Shown: piece after piece, positions 8,891 to 17,530 of the stretch | How the letters are laid out: every line of letters begins with the position of its first letter | Position numbering within the stretch: position 1 is the first letter of the stretch | Assembly: GCA_024104275.1 (NCBI GenBank) | Contig: JAGGHK010000001.1 | Span: forward strand, 62,001-126,000 | DNA: 64,000 nucleotides | Reading direction: 5' to 3' | Source of the DNA: Bifidobacterium sp. | Lineage (GTDB): Bacteria; Actinomycetota; Actinomycetes; Actinomycetales; Bifidobacteriaceae | Made by a program: the position numbers and the translations under genes | Notes under the pieces: model-generated | Seen by the model: only the letters and a program-made list of their open reading frames with translations | Database searches by the model: none | Told to the model about the DNA's origin: nothing

Positions 8891-9364
8891 ATGACTAACA
8901 GCCGTCCTGAATCAGGCGATATCACGGGCACACAAAACGATGCCATCGATTTGGCAAACCTTGAACGTGACGAGTACGGTTTTCCTGGACCTATGCGGGA
9001 TAGCTTGGTCGAAGCGATTCTTAAAGGGCGTAAAACGAGAACCACCTCGTTGCTTGCCGAATATCAGCACGACCACGAGCCGTTGCCGCAGGTCGGAAAG
9101 CTGGCCGTGGTCGTTGATTCCGAGGATAAGCCGGTGTGTGTGACCCGGCTGATGGAAGTCAAGGTCTGCAAAATAAGCGACATCACCGATGACCATGCCC
9201 GTGGCGAAGGCGAGGGCTACAGCGATGTGGCGGGCTGGCGCAAGGCCCATGAGTTGTTTTGGGAAAGTGACGAGTTTTGCGAGGAATTGGGCGATTACAA
9301 CTTCAAGGTCAATGACGAAACCAAGGTGGTCTGTGAACGTTTCAGCGTGATTAAGCGACTTTGA
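8891..9364 (+). CDS. ASCH-domain protein
   Basis: Small cytoplasmic protein (157 residues) with an ASCH fold, a PUA-like beta-barrel thought to bind RNA. Signs are the LKGRKTRTTSLL stretch near residue 48, the GKLAVVVDSEDKPVCVTRLMEV strand pair and the later GEGEGYSDVAGWRKAHELFW, which matches the family's GEGDxSxxxWRxxH pattern. Some relatives hydrolyse N4-acetylcytidine (YqfB), but that group is shorter, so no specific activity is claimed. It stands alone between recQ and the RNase D-like gene. Confidence 0.72.
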   Translation: MTNSRPESGDITGTQNDAIDLANLERDEYGFPGPMRDSLVEAILKGRKTRTTSLLAEYQHDHEPLPQVGKLAVVVDSEDKPVCVTRLMEVKVCKISDITDDHARGEGEGYSDVAGWRKAHELFWESDEFCEELGDYNFKVNDETKVVCERFSVIKRL

Positions 9365-9527
9365 GCCGAAACCGGTCAATCAAACGAGCTGGCATAGCCG
9401 GGCTCGATTGACGGAGATGTCGCTGCCCAAGGTTCGCGATATCGTGGACGCCGGATTTAGTGTATAGCAGTGTCCGCTGGATACGGGTTCGCAGTGTTTC
9501 ATCGAAAGCACGGCGAACGAACTTGCA

Positions 9528-10832
9528 GTGGACGGAGTAGGAGTTCGGTTGAGCAGTGAGCCACGATTGCAGGAAGAGCCGCGTGAAGGCGTCCCTGAGG
9601 TGACCGATACGCTCGACGGATTCCGCGAGGCCTGCGATAAGTTGGCAGCAGGCAATGGTTCGCTTGCCGCCGACGCCGAACGGGCCTCCGGCTATCGTTA
9701 CGGCCACGAGGATTGGCTGGTGCAGTTCAAACGCACCGGTTCCGGCATCGTCCTGTTCGACCCGATAGCTCTTAATAAAGCCGGCGCGGACTGGAACGAA
9801 TTCAACCGTGCCGTTGGCGATGCCACGTGGATCATCCACGATTCCTTGCAGGATCTGCCAGGCTTTACCGATTTGGGTATGAAAGTCCACAATCTTTTCG
9901 ATACCGAAATCGCCGCAAGGCTACTGGGGCTGAAACGTTTCGGTTTGGCCGCGGTCACCGAACACTATCTTGGCATTATGCTGGCCAAGGAGCATTCCGC
10001 AGCCGATTGGTCGTATCGTCCGCTGCCACGGGATTGGCGCAATTACGCGGCTCTTGACGTCGAGCTGTTGATTGAACTCGAAGCGAAAATGCGTGCCGAC
10101 CTCAAAAAAGCCGGCAAAATGGAATGGGCCGACGAGGAATTCAGCCATGCGCTCGCCGAAGGCACAGGCCCGCAACCCGGGCATCCGGTGCCGTGGATGC
10201 GCATTTCTCATTTCACCGCACTCGGCCACGACAGACGAGGTCAGGCCGTCGCCAAAGCTCTCTGGGAGAAACGCGATGGACTCGCCCGTGAGCACGATAT
10301 CGCTCCGACGTTGCTATTAAGCGACGCAGCCATTATCGAAGCCGCCCAGAAGAAGCCGCACAACGCGCGTCAGTTCCGTGCCATTCGCAGCTTGAACGAG
10401 CGGGTGCGCATCCACATGGGCAACGAGCAGGACAAGATGTTCGAACGCTACGCTCCCATCCAGCGTTCCATCAAGCCCAGTGTGTGGAAAGAAACCATTC
10501 AGCAGGCCCTGAAATTGAAGCCAAAAGACTGGCCGGAACCGCCGGCGCCTCCGCAAGAGGCCCAGGTCAACGCGCCACGCTCGATGAAATACTGGTCCGT
10601 CCATCACCCGGACCGCTTCGCCCGTCTCAAGAAAGTCCGTGCCGTCATCGCCCAGATCGCGGAGGATACGAGAACGCCGCCGGATGTGGTCATCAAGCCG
10701 CAGATCATCCGCAACCTTTGCTGGCAGGATAATGCAGCGCAGCTCGATATCCCCGAATTTCTGCGCGAGCAAGGGGCCCGGCAATGGCAGATTGCGCTTG
10801 TCTCCGAGTCCGTAAGTCGCGTTATCATATGA
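9528..10832 (+). CDS. Ribonuclease D-like 3'-5' exonuclease with HRDC region
   Basis: Predicted 3'-5' exoribonuclease for stable-RNA maturation, about 430 residues. The DEDD-type exonuclease motifs are visible: Exo I as DAERAS near residue 45, Exo II as IIHDSLQDLPGF near residue 98, and Exo III as YAALDVELLIELE near residue 170. After the catalytic domain there are HRDC-like helical regions (ALWEKRDGLAREHDIAP and onward). The start is uncertain. The GTG at 9528 gives the longest form, but a TTG at 9549 is better placed behind GTAGGAG. The protein is typical of actinobacterial RNase D-like proteins with C-terminal HRDC domains. Confidence 0.82.
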   Translation: MDGVGVRLSSEPRLQEEPREGVPEVTDTLDGFREACDKLAAGNGSLAADAERASGYRYGHEDWLVQFKRTGSGIVLFDPIALNKAGADWNEFNRAVGDATWIIHDSLQDLPGFTDLGMKVHNLFDTEIAARLLGLKRFGLAAVTEHYLGIMLAKEHSAADWSYRPLPRDWRNYAALDVELLIELEAKMRADLKKAGKMEWADEEFSHALAEGTGPQPGHPVPWMRISHFTALGHDRRGQAVAKALWEKRDGLAREHDIAPTLLLSDAAIIEAAQKKPHNARQFRAIRSLNERVRIHMGNEQDKMFERYAPIQRSIKPSVWKETIQQALKLKPKDWPEPPAPPQEAQVNAPRSMKYWSVHHPDRFARLKKVRAVIAQIAEDTRTPPDVVIKPQIIRNLCWQDNAAQLDIPEFLREQGARQWQIALVSESVSRVII

Positions 10833-10881
10833 GGGTTGCCTAAAGGCAGAAGTAGTAGGAATTATCGTCAGGAGCACTAGC

Positions 10882-12273
10882 GTGAAAATCAGCGTGAGGA
10901 ATCTCGAGCCCACCAAGGTGAAGCTCACCGTCACCGTCGACCCGGAAGAGTTCGACCCGTATCTTGATCAGGCCCGCAAGGAAATCGCCAAGCAGATCAG
11001 CGTCCCGGGCTTCCGCAAGGGCCATGTCCCCGGAAAGATCATCGACCAGCGCGTCGGCTTCGGTGCCGTTGCAGGCGAAGCCGTCAACAGCGCCGTCCCG
11101 GAGCTTTACTCCAAGGCCCTCGAGGAGAAGAAGATTCGTCCGATGGCCCAGCCCGAGCTTGACGTCAAGGAACTGCCGACCAGTGAAAAGGACGACACCA
11201 AGGTGAAGTTCATCGCCACCGTCGAACGCCGCCCCGAAATCGAGCTGCCGAAGCTCGACGGCATGACCCTTGATGTTGCCAAGACCGAGGTCACCGATGA
11301 GGACGTCGACAAGCGCCTCGACAATCTGCGTCAGCGTTTCGGCACCCTCGTAGGTGTCGATCGTCCTGCCAAGAAAGGCGATTTCGCCAACATCGACCTC
11401 GATGCCCAGATTGACGGCGAGTCCGTCGATTCCCAGGAAGGCGTGAGCTACGAGCTCGGCAGCGGCAAGCTGCTCGATGGCATCGACGAAGCGCTCGACG
11501 GCCTGTCCGCCGGCGAAGAGACCACCTTCGAAGGCACGCTGGAAAGCGGAAACCACGAAGGCGAGAAGGCCCAGATCAAGGTCAAGGTCAACTCCGTCAA
11601 GGCCGAAGAGCTGCCGAAGCTCGACGACGATTTTGCTCAGGAAGCCTCCGAGTTCGACACCCTGGACGAGCTCAAGGCCGACATCCGCAAGCAGTGCGAG
11701 CGTGACAGCGAAGGCCGTCAGGCCAATGAGGCGCGCGATGCGTTCCTCGACGCCCTGAAGAAGGACGTGGAGATTCCGCTGCCAGCAGGCGTTCGCAAGG
11801 AAATGATCGAGGATCACCTGAAGCAGGTCACCGCCGATCCCGACAAGGCCACCGATGAGCAGAAGAAGGAAGCCGAAGAGGCCACCGACAAGGAACTCAA
11901 GGACCAGATTGTGCTCGACACTTTGGCCGAGCAGCTCGACGTCAAGGTCTCGCAGATGGATGTCACCAACTTCCTCGCCTCCATCGCCCAGCAGTACGGC
12001 ATGGATCCGAGTGCCTTCATCAACGCCATCGTCCAGAACGGCCAGCTTGGTTCCGCTGTTCAGGAAGTCGGCCGTTCCAAGGGTCTCTTGGCCGGCATGC
12101 GCGCCGTCAAGTTCACCTGCGACGGCAAGGAACTCGACCTGACCCCGTTCCTGGGTGAGGATGAGGCCGTTGACGAGGCCGTCGAGGATACCGAAGAGAA
12201 CGAAAGCGTCGAGGCCGCGTCTGCCGCTGCCGCCGTCGCCGACGAGCTTTCCGACAAGGACAAGAACGAGTGA
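10882..12273 (+). CDS. tig: Trigger factor, ribosome-associated chaperone
   Basis: Ribosome-bound chaperone and peptidyl-prolyl isomerase, 463 residues. The N-terminal ribosome-binding domain carries the signature VPGFRKGHVPGKII near residue 45. The FKBP-type domain follows (KKGDFANIDLDAQIDG near residue 165, then SYELGSGKLLDGIDEAL). The C-terminal helical arm is rich in Glu, Lys and Asp. The last 35 or so residues are an acidic, Ala/Glu-rich tail (EAVDEAVEDTEENES), common in bifidobacterial trigger factors. The start is GTG with AGGAGC upstream. A strong terminator follows the stop. Codon bias is strongly GC-ending, as expected of a highly expressed gene. Confidence 0.96.
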   Translation: MKISVRNLEPTKVKLTVTVDPEEFDPYLDQARKEIAKQISVPGFRKGHVPGKIIDQRVGFGAVAGEAVNSAVPELYSKALEEKKIRPMAQPELDVKELPTSEKDDTKVKFIATVERRPEIELPKLDGMTLDVAKTEVTDEDVDKRLDNLRQRFGTLVGVDRPAKKGDFANIDLDAQIDGESVDSQEGVSYELGSGKLLDGIDEALDGLSAGEETTFEGTLESGNHEGEKAQIKVKVNSVKAEELPKLDDDFAQEASEFDTLDELKADIRKQCERDSEGRQANEARDAFLDALKKDVEIPLPAGVRKEMIEDHLKQVTADPDKATDEQKKEAEEATDKELKDQIVLDTLAEQLDVKVSQMDVTNFLASIAQQYGMDPSAFINAIVQNGQLGSAVQEVGRSKGLLAGMRAVKFTCDGKELDLTPFLGEDEAVDEAVEDTEENESVEAASAAAAVADELSDKDKNE

Positions 12274-12304
12274 TTTCAGAATATCTCTGATTAAGACTCT
12301 AAAA

Positions 12305-12336
12305 GGGAGTCCGGGTTCGTCCGGGCTCCTTTTTTG
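12305..12336 (+). terminator. Rho-independent terminator of tig
   Basis: GGGAGTCCGGG and CCGGGCTCC can pair as a GC-rich stem around the loop TTCGT, followed directly by a run of six T. It lies about 30 bp after the trigger-factor stop. Confidence 0.85.
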
Positions 12337-12392
12337 TTGATATATGGTCGTAAAACCTGCCAGGTACCTTTCAATGTTGGTTCAGCGTTTCT

Positions 12393-12589
12393 CTTGGCGC
12401 GCCAAGTGTGCCCTTTCCGTGGAATATCGCTTATTTTTTGATTTTTTCGACCTCTTGGTGCGCCAAGAGGCCCATTTTTCAAGAATTGCGGTAAATGTAT
12501 CGATTTTGGGGTACTTGGCGCGCCAAGAGCCTCAAAAATACAAGAATGAGGGGCCAATCTGCTTTTTTCGACCCTGTTGGCGCGCCAAG
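12393..12589. repeat. Array of four 14-bp GGCGCGCC palindromes, 60-62 bp period
   Basis: The palindrome CTTGGCGCGCCAAG occurs at 12393-12406, 12454-12467 (one C-to-T change), 12514-12527 and 12576-12589 (first base G). The copies are 61, 60 and 62 bp apart. Flanks are also partly conserved: T-rich sequence ending TTTTTTCGACC precedes copies 2 and 4, and AGG or AGC follows copies 2-4. The array fills most of the 443-bp gap between the tig terminator and clc. A related pair exists at 30615-30690. Function unknown. It is not a CRISPR: the units are short palindromes and the spacers are related. Confidence 0.85.
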
Positions 12590-12716
12590 AGGACAATTAT
12601 GAGGAAGAATTGAGTGGGGAATCCGGCAAAGGTCATGATTCGTAGAAAATCGAAAGGCTTTTGAACGGAATTGGACTAATCCTGAATGGTATGGTTGTGT
12701 TCGGTAGGAATAGTAT

Positions 12717-14060
12717 GTGGTTTGTCATGGAAAGTCGGAAGCGTCGGTGGAACAAAAGAACGGTAACGGCAACGATAGCGGATTAAAACGGCTGGGCCTG
12801 ATTGCCGCCGTGATATTCCTGCTCGGCGGGGTCGTCGGCGTAAGCTCCGGGTTGCTTGGGCTCATGCTGAGCGGTGTCGAGCGCCTGATGCTTGGCTATG
12901 CCGAAAATCCGCAGGATCCGAGTCCCTATCAGGTGGCGGCATGGCGACGTATCGCCTCGATTGTCGGTGGGTCGATTTTCGCAGCGGTCATCTGGTGGTT
13001 GCTACGGACCAAAACCGCCAAAGTGCCATCGGTCAAGAACGCCGTGGCGGGGGAACGCATGCCGGCCTGGCAGACCACCGTCCACGTGCTGCTTCAGATT
13101 TTTATCGTAGGTTCCGGTTCGTCCATCGGCCGTGAGGTTGCCCCTCGCGAGTTTGGCGCGATGCTGGGCCAGCGCTTCTCGCAACTTGTTCATTTAAGTG
13201 ACGAGAAAGACCGCAGAACCATTGTCGCCGTAGCTGCTGCGGCGGGTCTTGCCGGTGTCTATAACGCCCCGCTTGCGGGTACGTTTTTTGCCATCGAAAT
13301 CCTGCTTTCCGATATCAGCATGGAAACTGTCACTATGGCGCTCGGCACCTCGGCGGTGTCAGCCTATATCGCTTCGATGATTCGCGGGCGCGGAACCTTC
13401 TATGGCATGGCCGCTATGGGCAAATCCGCGATTCCGACATTGAGCCTGACCCTGTTCGCTGTTCTTGCCGGAGCGATTTGTGGTATCGGAGGCGCGCTGT
13501 TCCGCAAAGGTTCCCAGTGGGCTGAAGTCAATAAGCCCAAGGGTGCGGGCATCCTCTGGATGATGCCGCTGGCGGCGCTGGCGACCGGCATCGTGGCGAT
13601 ATGGTTGCCTCAGATCATGGGCAACGGCCGTTCCGTGGCGCAATACGCCTTTTCCGCCACAGCTCGCGAAGTCAACGCGCTAGTGCCGATTCTGCTGGCG
13701 CTGCTGGTGGCCAAAGTCGTACTGACGCTTGGTACCATCCGTTCCGGTGCTTCCGGCGGCGTGCTCCAGCCTGGTATTTCGATTGGTGCGACGTTGGGTG
13801 CGTTGCTTGGCTTCGTATGGGTCATCATAAGCCCCGGCGACACCGTCACCGCGTGTGCGCTGGTCGGTGCTTCGGCCTTACTTGCGGCCTCGCAGCAGGC
13901 GCCGCTGATGGCGATGTGCCTGGTGATGGAGCTGACGGGGGCCCCGATGGCCTTCTTCGTCCCTGTCGGCGTCGGCGTGGCAGTGTCGGCGCTGGTTTCG
14001 CGCGGTTTCAACGGCTTTCTTTCTCGTTCTCAGCGCAAAAAACAGAAGGCTGTCGTATAA
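12717..14060 (+). CDS. ClC-family chloride channel/antiporter
   Basis: Multi-pass membrane protein of the voltage-gated chloride channel family, 447 residues, probably a chloride/proton antiporter or, in some clades, a fluoride carrier. The second family motif is present as GSSIGREVAPREFGA near residue 137, retaining the gating Glu of GREGP-type motifs, and GVYNAPLAGTFFAIE follows near residue 178. A canonical GSGIPE motif (first chloride-binding loop) is not recognisable in the expected N-terminal region, so the protein belongs to a divergent branch. The start could be GTG 12717 (TAGGAA upstream) or GTG 12747. It lies between tig and clpP1. Confidence 0.85.
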   Translation: MVCHGKSEASVEQKNGNGNDSGLKRLGLIAAVIFLLGGVVGVSSGLLGLMLSGVERLMLGYAENPQDPSPYQVAAWRRIASIVGGSIFAAVIWWLLRTKTAKVPSVKNAVAGERMPAWQTTVHVLLQIFIVGSGSSIGREVAPREFGAMLGQRFSQLVHLSDEKDRRTIVAVAAAAGLAGVYNAPLAGTFFAIEILLSDISMETVTMALGTSAVSAYIASMIRGRGTFYGMAAMGKSAIPTLSLTLFAVLAGAICGIGGALFRKGSQWAEVNKPKGAGILWMMPLAALATGIVAIWLPQIMGNGRSVAQYAFSATAREVNALVPILLALLVAKVVLTLGTIRSGASGGVLQPGISIGATLGALLGFVWVIISPGDTVTACALVGASALLAASQQAPLMAMCLVMELTGAPMAFFVPVGVGVAVSALVSRGFNGFLSRSQRKKQKAVV

Positions 14061-14084
14061 GTCGCGGTACTATTCATAACGGTA

Positions 14085-14738
14085 ATGAAACGTGAATATC
14101 AAGGAGATATGGTGGCAGGATTGCTGACATCTACGCCGTCGATGGACGAGGGGGAGGATTCCGCCCCCACCATCACGGATCCGATTTTCAATAGGCTACT
14201 CAAGGAACGCATCATCTGGCTTGGCGACGAGGTCAAGGATCAGAACGCCAACGTCATCTGCGCCCAGATGCTGATGCTCGCGGCCGAGGACCCGAAGAAG
14301 GATATTTGGCTTTACATCAATTCGCCCGGCGGCTCCATCACCGCTGGCATGGCGATCTACGACACTATGCAGCTCATTGAGCCTGACGTCGCGACCGTCG
14401 CAGTCGGCATGGCGGCCTCCATGGGTCAGTTCCTGCTTTCCAGCGGCACCAAGGGCAAGCGTTTCGCCACGTCCCATGCCCGCATCCTGATGCACCAGCC
14501 TTCCGGCGGCATCGGTGGTACTGCCACCGACGTGCGCATCAACGCCGAACTGATCATGGACATGAAGCAGACCCTCTCGAAGCTTACGGCCGAACAGACC
14601 GGACACACCCTCGAGGAGATCTACCGCGACAACGAATACGACCACTGGTTCACCGCACAGCAGGCGCTGGAATACGGTTTCTTCGATCGTATCGTGACCA
14701 CACCGGGCACGATGAGCACCAAGAAGGACGGGGAGTGA
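14085..14738 (+). CDS. clpP1: ATP-dependent Clp protease proteolytic subunit 1
   Basis: Serine peptidase that forms the Clp proteolytic barrel, probably as a mixed ClpP1P2 tetradecamer as in other actinobacteria. The catalytic Ser lies in [11 protein letters not shown], the His in [11 protein letters not shown], and the Asp in a later RDNEYDHWF stretch. The usual IYDTMQ and YINSPGG blocks are present. Three in-frame starts are possible. ATG 14085 is the longest, while ATG 14109 and GTG 14112 sit right behind AAGGAG (14101-14106), the GTG at better spacing. The stop is within 3 bp of the clpP2 start, so the pair is translationally coupled. Confidence 0.93.
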   Translation: MKREYQGDMVAGLLTSTPSMDEGEDSAPTITDPIFNRLLKERIIWLGDEVKDQNANVICAQMLMLAAEDPKKDIWLYINSPGGSITAGMAIYDTMQLIEPDVATVAVGMAASMGQFLLSSGTKGKRFATSHARILMHQPSGGIGGTATDVRINAELIMDMKQTLSKLTAEQTGHTLEEIYRDNEYDHWFTAQQALEYGFFDRIVTTPGTMSTKKDGE

Positions 14739-14740
14739 AC

Positions 14741-15412
14741 ATGGCAAGTGAAGAAGCGAAGTTTGTAGCTCGCGCCGAGCGTCTCGCAGGTGCGCGCGGC
14801 GTGGCCGGTTTTGCCGCCGAAAACCGTTACGTGATGCCGCAATTCAGCGAGAAAACGCCGTACGGCATGAAGACGCAGGACGCATATTCGCGGCTTTTCG
14901 AAGACCGCATCATCTTCATGGGCGTTCAGGTGGACGACACTTCCGCCGACGACATCATGGCGCAGCTGCTCGTTCTGGAAAGCCAGGATCCGAACCGTGA
15001 CGTGATGATGTATATCAACTCGCCCGGCGGCTCCATGACCGCGATGACGGCCATCTACGACACGATGCAATACATCAAGCCCGACGTGCAGACCGTCTGC
15101 CTCGGCCAGGCCGCTTCGGCCGCCGCTGTCATTCTTGCCGCTGGTACCAAGGGCAAGCGTCTGATGCTCCCGAACGCCCGCGTGCTGATTCATCAGCCGG
15201 CCATCGACCAGGGCTTTGGCAAGGCCACCGAGATCGAGATCCAGGCCAAGGAGATGCTGCGTATGCGCGAATGGCTCGAGGAGACGCTCTCCAAGCACAC
15301 TGGTCAGTCGGTCGAGCGCGTCCGCAAGGACATCGAGGTCGACACCTTCCTGACGGCTCAGGAGGCCAAGGATTACGGCATGGTCGACGAGGTGCTCGCC
15401 AACCGCAAGTAG
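14741..15412 (+). CDS. clpP2: ATP-dependent Clp protease proteolytic subunit 2
   Basis: Second ClpP paralogue, 223 residues. Catalytic Ser in GQAASAAAVILAAG, His in ARVLIHQPAID and Asp in RKDIEVDTFL. The N-terminal leader of about 40 residues may be processed. I take the ATG at 14741, with GGGGAG at 14730-14735 as ribosome binding site; the GTG at 14735 overlaps that site. Tandem clpP1-clpP2 is the rule in actinobacteria, where both subunits are needed for an active barrel. clpX follows 180 bp downstream. Confidence 0.93.
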   Translation: MASEEAKFVARAERLAGARGVAGFAAENRYVMPQFSEKTPYGMKTQDAYSRLFEDRIIFMGVQVDDTSADDIMAQLLVLESQDPNRDVMMYINSPGGSMTAMTAIYDTMQYIKPDVQTVCLGQAASAAAVILAAGTKGKRLMLPNARVLIHQPAIDQGFGKATEIEIQAKEMLRMREWLEETLSKHTGQSVERVRKDIEVDTFLTAQEAKDYGMVDEVLANRK

Positions 15413-15470
15413 CGGCGGCCTAGCGGTTATGGCCGCGATTTGCTGTGTAGATTGATAACAAAAACGATTT

Positions 15471-15502
15471 GATACCCCTTGCGTTCGCGCGTGAGGGGTA
15501 TC
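15471..15502. other. Hairpin between clpP2 and clpX
   Basis: GATACCCCT (15471-15479) and AGGGGTATC (15494-15502) form a perfect 9-bp stem with a 14-base loop, without a following T-run. It may partly attenuate read-through or stabilise the clpP1P2 transcript. Confidence 0.5.
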
Positions 15503-15593
15503 GTCGTAAGAGGTGTCGCCGTAGAAGAGAACGGCGAGCAAACGGCCTGAATAAAGGCCGGATTGAAAGCGCATGACGCGGTAAGGAGAAGGC

Positions 15594-17018
15594 ATGGGCG
15601 ACGTGGTGGACTATAACGACTCCGTCCCGCGCTGCGGATTCTGCGGCAAAAGCGAGCGTCAGGTGCGCAAACTGGTCACCGGCCAGGGCGCGGCCATCTG
15701 CGACGAATGTATTGCGCAATGTGTCGACCTTATCAACGACGACAACGACAAAGACGTCAAGATCAACGCGCTGAACCTCCCCAGGCCCTCCGAAATCTAC
15801 GCCTATCTCGATCAGTACGTGGTTGGCCAGCCACAGGCCAAACGCACTCTTTCCGTGGCCGTCTACAACCATTACAAGCGCGTCAACATGGAGATGGGCG
15901 AGGACGGTCGCGTCTCCGGAGCAGGTATGGGCAAGGCCGCTGCCGCATCGGGCGCGGCACGGAAGTCCAATACCGCTGGAAACGGCAAGACGGGTTCGGC
16001 CAGGCGTTCCGGCAACGGCGAGGCTACCGACCTGCTGGCAGACGTTCAGGTGGCCAAATCCAATATCCTCTTGCTCGGGCCCACCGGTGTCGGCAAGACA
16101 TACTTGGCCCAGACGCTCGCCCGCGTGATGAACGTGCCGTTCGTCATCGTGGACGCCACTACGCTCACCGAGGCCGGCTATATAGGCGATGATGTGGAGA
16201 GCGTGCTGCAGCGGCTCCTGCAGGCCGCTGACGGCGACGTGGACCGCGCCCAGCATGGCATCGTCTATATCGACGAAATCGACAAGATAGCGCGTAAAAG
16301 CGGCGAAAGCACCTCGTTGACCCGTGACGTAAGCGGGGAAGGCGTGCAGCAGGCGTTGCTCAAGATTCTTGAGGGCACCATCGCTTCGGTGCCGCTGGAA
16401 GGTGAGGGTACGCGCAAACATCGCGACCAGAACACGGTCAAAATGGATACGCGCGATATCCTTTTCATCTGCGGTGGAGCGTTCGTCGGTCTCGACGCCA
16501 TCGTGCGCAAGCGGCTCGGAGCGCAGGAAAGCGGCTTCACCGCGACCTTACATGAACACGACGAAAGCAAAGCCGATCTGCTGCGGCAGGTCGATGCGGA
16601 CGATTTGGGTGATTTTGGTCTGTTGCCGGAATTCATAGGCAGGTTGCCGGTGGTGAGTGTGCTTGACGAACTCACCGAACAGGACTTGCGCGACATCCTC
16701 GTTTGTCCTGCCAATGCGCTCGTCAAGCAATATCGCAAGCTCTTCGCCGTCGACGGGGTCAAGCTTTCGTTCACCGACGAAGCCATTGCCGCCATTGCCA
16801 CCAAAGCCATCAGAGAAGGCACCGGTGCCCGTGGGCTGCGTTCCATCATCGAGAAGACGTTGGAAGAGACGATGTTCCAGCTGCCGGAGATGAACGACGT
16901 TGAACAGGTCATTGTCGACGCTTCCGCAGTCAGCGGCGAGGGCGTGCCGAAGATGGTGGTCTCGTCGGCGTCATCTGGGCGTTCGTCGCGCCGCAGCAAG
17001 ATACATGCGTTTGGGTAG
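15594..17018 (+). CDS. clpX: ClpX, ATPase subunit of the ClpXP protease
   Basis: AAA+ unfoldase that recognises substrates and feeds ClpP, 474 residues. The N-terminal C4 zinc finger is [11 protein letters not shown] followed by CDECIAQC (residues about 14-45). Walker A is [12 protein letters not shown], Walker B is [11 protein letters not shown], and the [16 protein letters not shown] and [12 protein letters not shown] blocks are typical of ClpX. Between the zinc finger and the ATPase there is a Gly/Ala/Ser-rich spacer (about residues 105-140) longer than in E. coli ClpX (424 residues). The ClpP-docking IGF-type loop could not be picked out confidently. The start ATG follows AAGGAGAAGGC. Confidence 0.95.
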   Translation: MGDVVDYNDSVPRCGFCGKSERQVRKLVTGQGAAICDECIAQCVDLINDDNDKDVKINALNLPRPSEIYAYLDQYVVGQPQAKRTLSVAVYNHYKRVNMEMGEDGRVSGAGMGKAAAASGAARKSNTAGNGKTGSARRSGNGEATDLLADVQVAKSNILLLGPTGVGKTYLAQTLARVMNVPFVIVDATTLTEAGYIGDDVESVLQRLLQAADGDVDRAQHGIVYIDEIDKIARKSGESTSLTRDVSGEGVQQALLKILEGTIASVPLEGEGTRKHRDQNTVKMDTRDILFICGGAFVGLDAIVRKRLGAQESGFTATLHEHDESKADLLRQVDADDLGDFGLLPEFIGRLPVVSVLDELTEQDLRDILVCPANALVKQYRKLFAVDGVKLSFTDEAIAAIATKAIREGTGARGLRSIIEKTLEETMFQLPEMNDVEQVIVDASAVSGEGVPKMVVSSASSGRSSRRSKIHAFG

Positions 17019-17285
17019 GTAGAACGTTCGTTGTTTTTGGGTTGCGTTGAACGCATTTTCCGAATAAACCGTGTTTCGTTTTCTGGTCGTAATTGGAGCC
17101 GTTGTCTTGAACGGCTATGTCTTAAATGTGTTTGGCAGGGTTACGGTTTCGGTCATTAGATACTTGCATATTCATTGGCTGGAATTGGTGCAACTCGTGA
17201 TCGATGAGTTTTCTGCGAATGTAGGGAGACTTGATTCATGACCATATATGTGATGTGTTAATATGCTTTCGCGACACGCCTATGC

Positions 17286-17314
17286 TTGCGAGAATCGACC
17301 CGAAACGTTATATT
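17286..17314 (+). promoter_or_regulatory. Promoter of tRNA-Arg
   Basis: TTGCGA (17286-17291) and TATATT (17309-17314) are separated by 17 bp, a good vegetative promoter. Transcription would begin about 27 bp before the mature tRNA. The rest of the 329-bp gap after clpX (from 17019) holds nothing I recognise. Confidence 0.6.
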
Positions 17315-17347
17315 AGATGAGTTGTCAAAAACAAGGTTCTTGACACT

Positions 17348-17421
17348 GCGCACGTAGCCCAATGGATTAGAGCAGCTGACTACGGATCAGCAGGTTACAG
17401 GTTCGAATCCTGCCGTGCGCA
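17348..17421 (+). tRNA. tRNA-Arg (anticodon ACG)
   Basis: Cloverleaf drawn by eye: acceptor GCGCACG pairs with CGTGCGC; the anticodon stem GCTGA/TCAGC carries the loop CTACGGA, giving anticodon ACG (Arg CGN). The T-loop is TTCGAAT and the discriminator A is followed by CAG, so CCA is not encoded. Two stem positions are C-A type mismatches (position 12-23 in the D-stem and 49-65 in the T-stem). ACG needs A34-to-inosine editing by TadA to read the CGU/CGC/CGA codons. Confidence 0.93.
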
Positions 17422-17431
17422 CAGATTAAAT

Positions 17432-17467
17432 CCGCAGAATTTCAACGATTCTGCGGTTTTATTTTTT
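17432..17467 (+). terminator. Terminator of tRNA-Arg
   Basis: CCGCAGAAT (17432-17440) and ATTCTGCGG (17448-17456) form a perfect 9-bp stem with a 7-base loop, followed by TTTTATTTTTT. Confidence 0.9.
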
Positions 17468-17469
17468 CC

Positions 17470-17491
17470 AGGTGTCCAATAGGTGTCCAAT
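17470..17491. repeat. Tandem duplication of an 11-mer after the tRNA
   Basis: AGGTGTCCAAT is present twice back to back, between the tRNA terminator and the insertion element. Possibly a relic of integration at the tRNA or of a gene end; no second attachment site was found. Confidence 0.6.
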
Positions 17492-17530
17492 AGAAATAAT
17501 GTTTTGGTTGGACGCCGGTGCCGAAATGTT

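Noticed and set aside
12393..12589. Possible CRISPR array
   Set aside because: The repeated units are 14-bp palindromes, spacers are related to each other rather than unique, and no cas genes are nearby.
14101..14114. ClgR-binding box in front of clpP1
   Set aside because: No GTTCGC-N5-GCGAAC-like site was found there.
17019..17347. Gene in the region between clpX and the tRNA
   Set aside because: No frame with recognisable content; only the tRNA promoter is supported.
17348..17421. attL/attR pair at tRNA-Arg
   Set aside because: No second copy of the tRNA 3' end was found in the window and no integrase gene is present.
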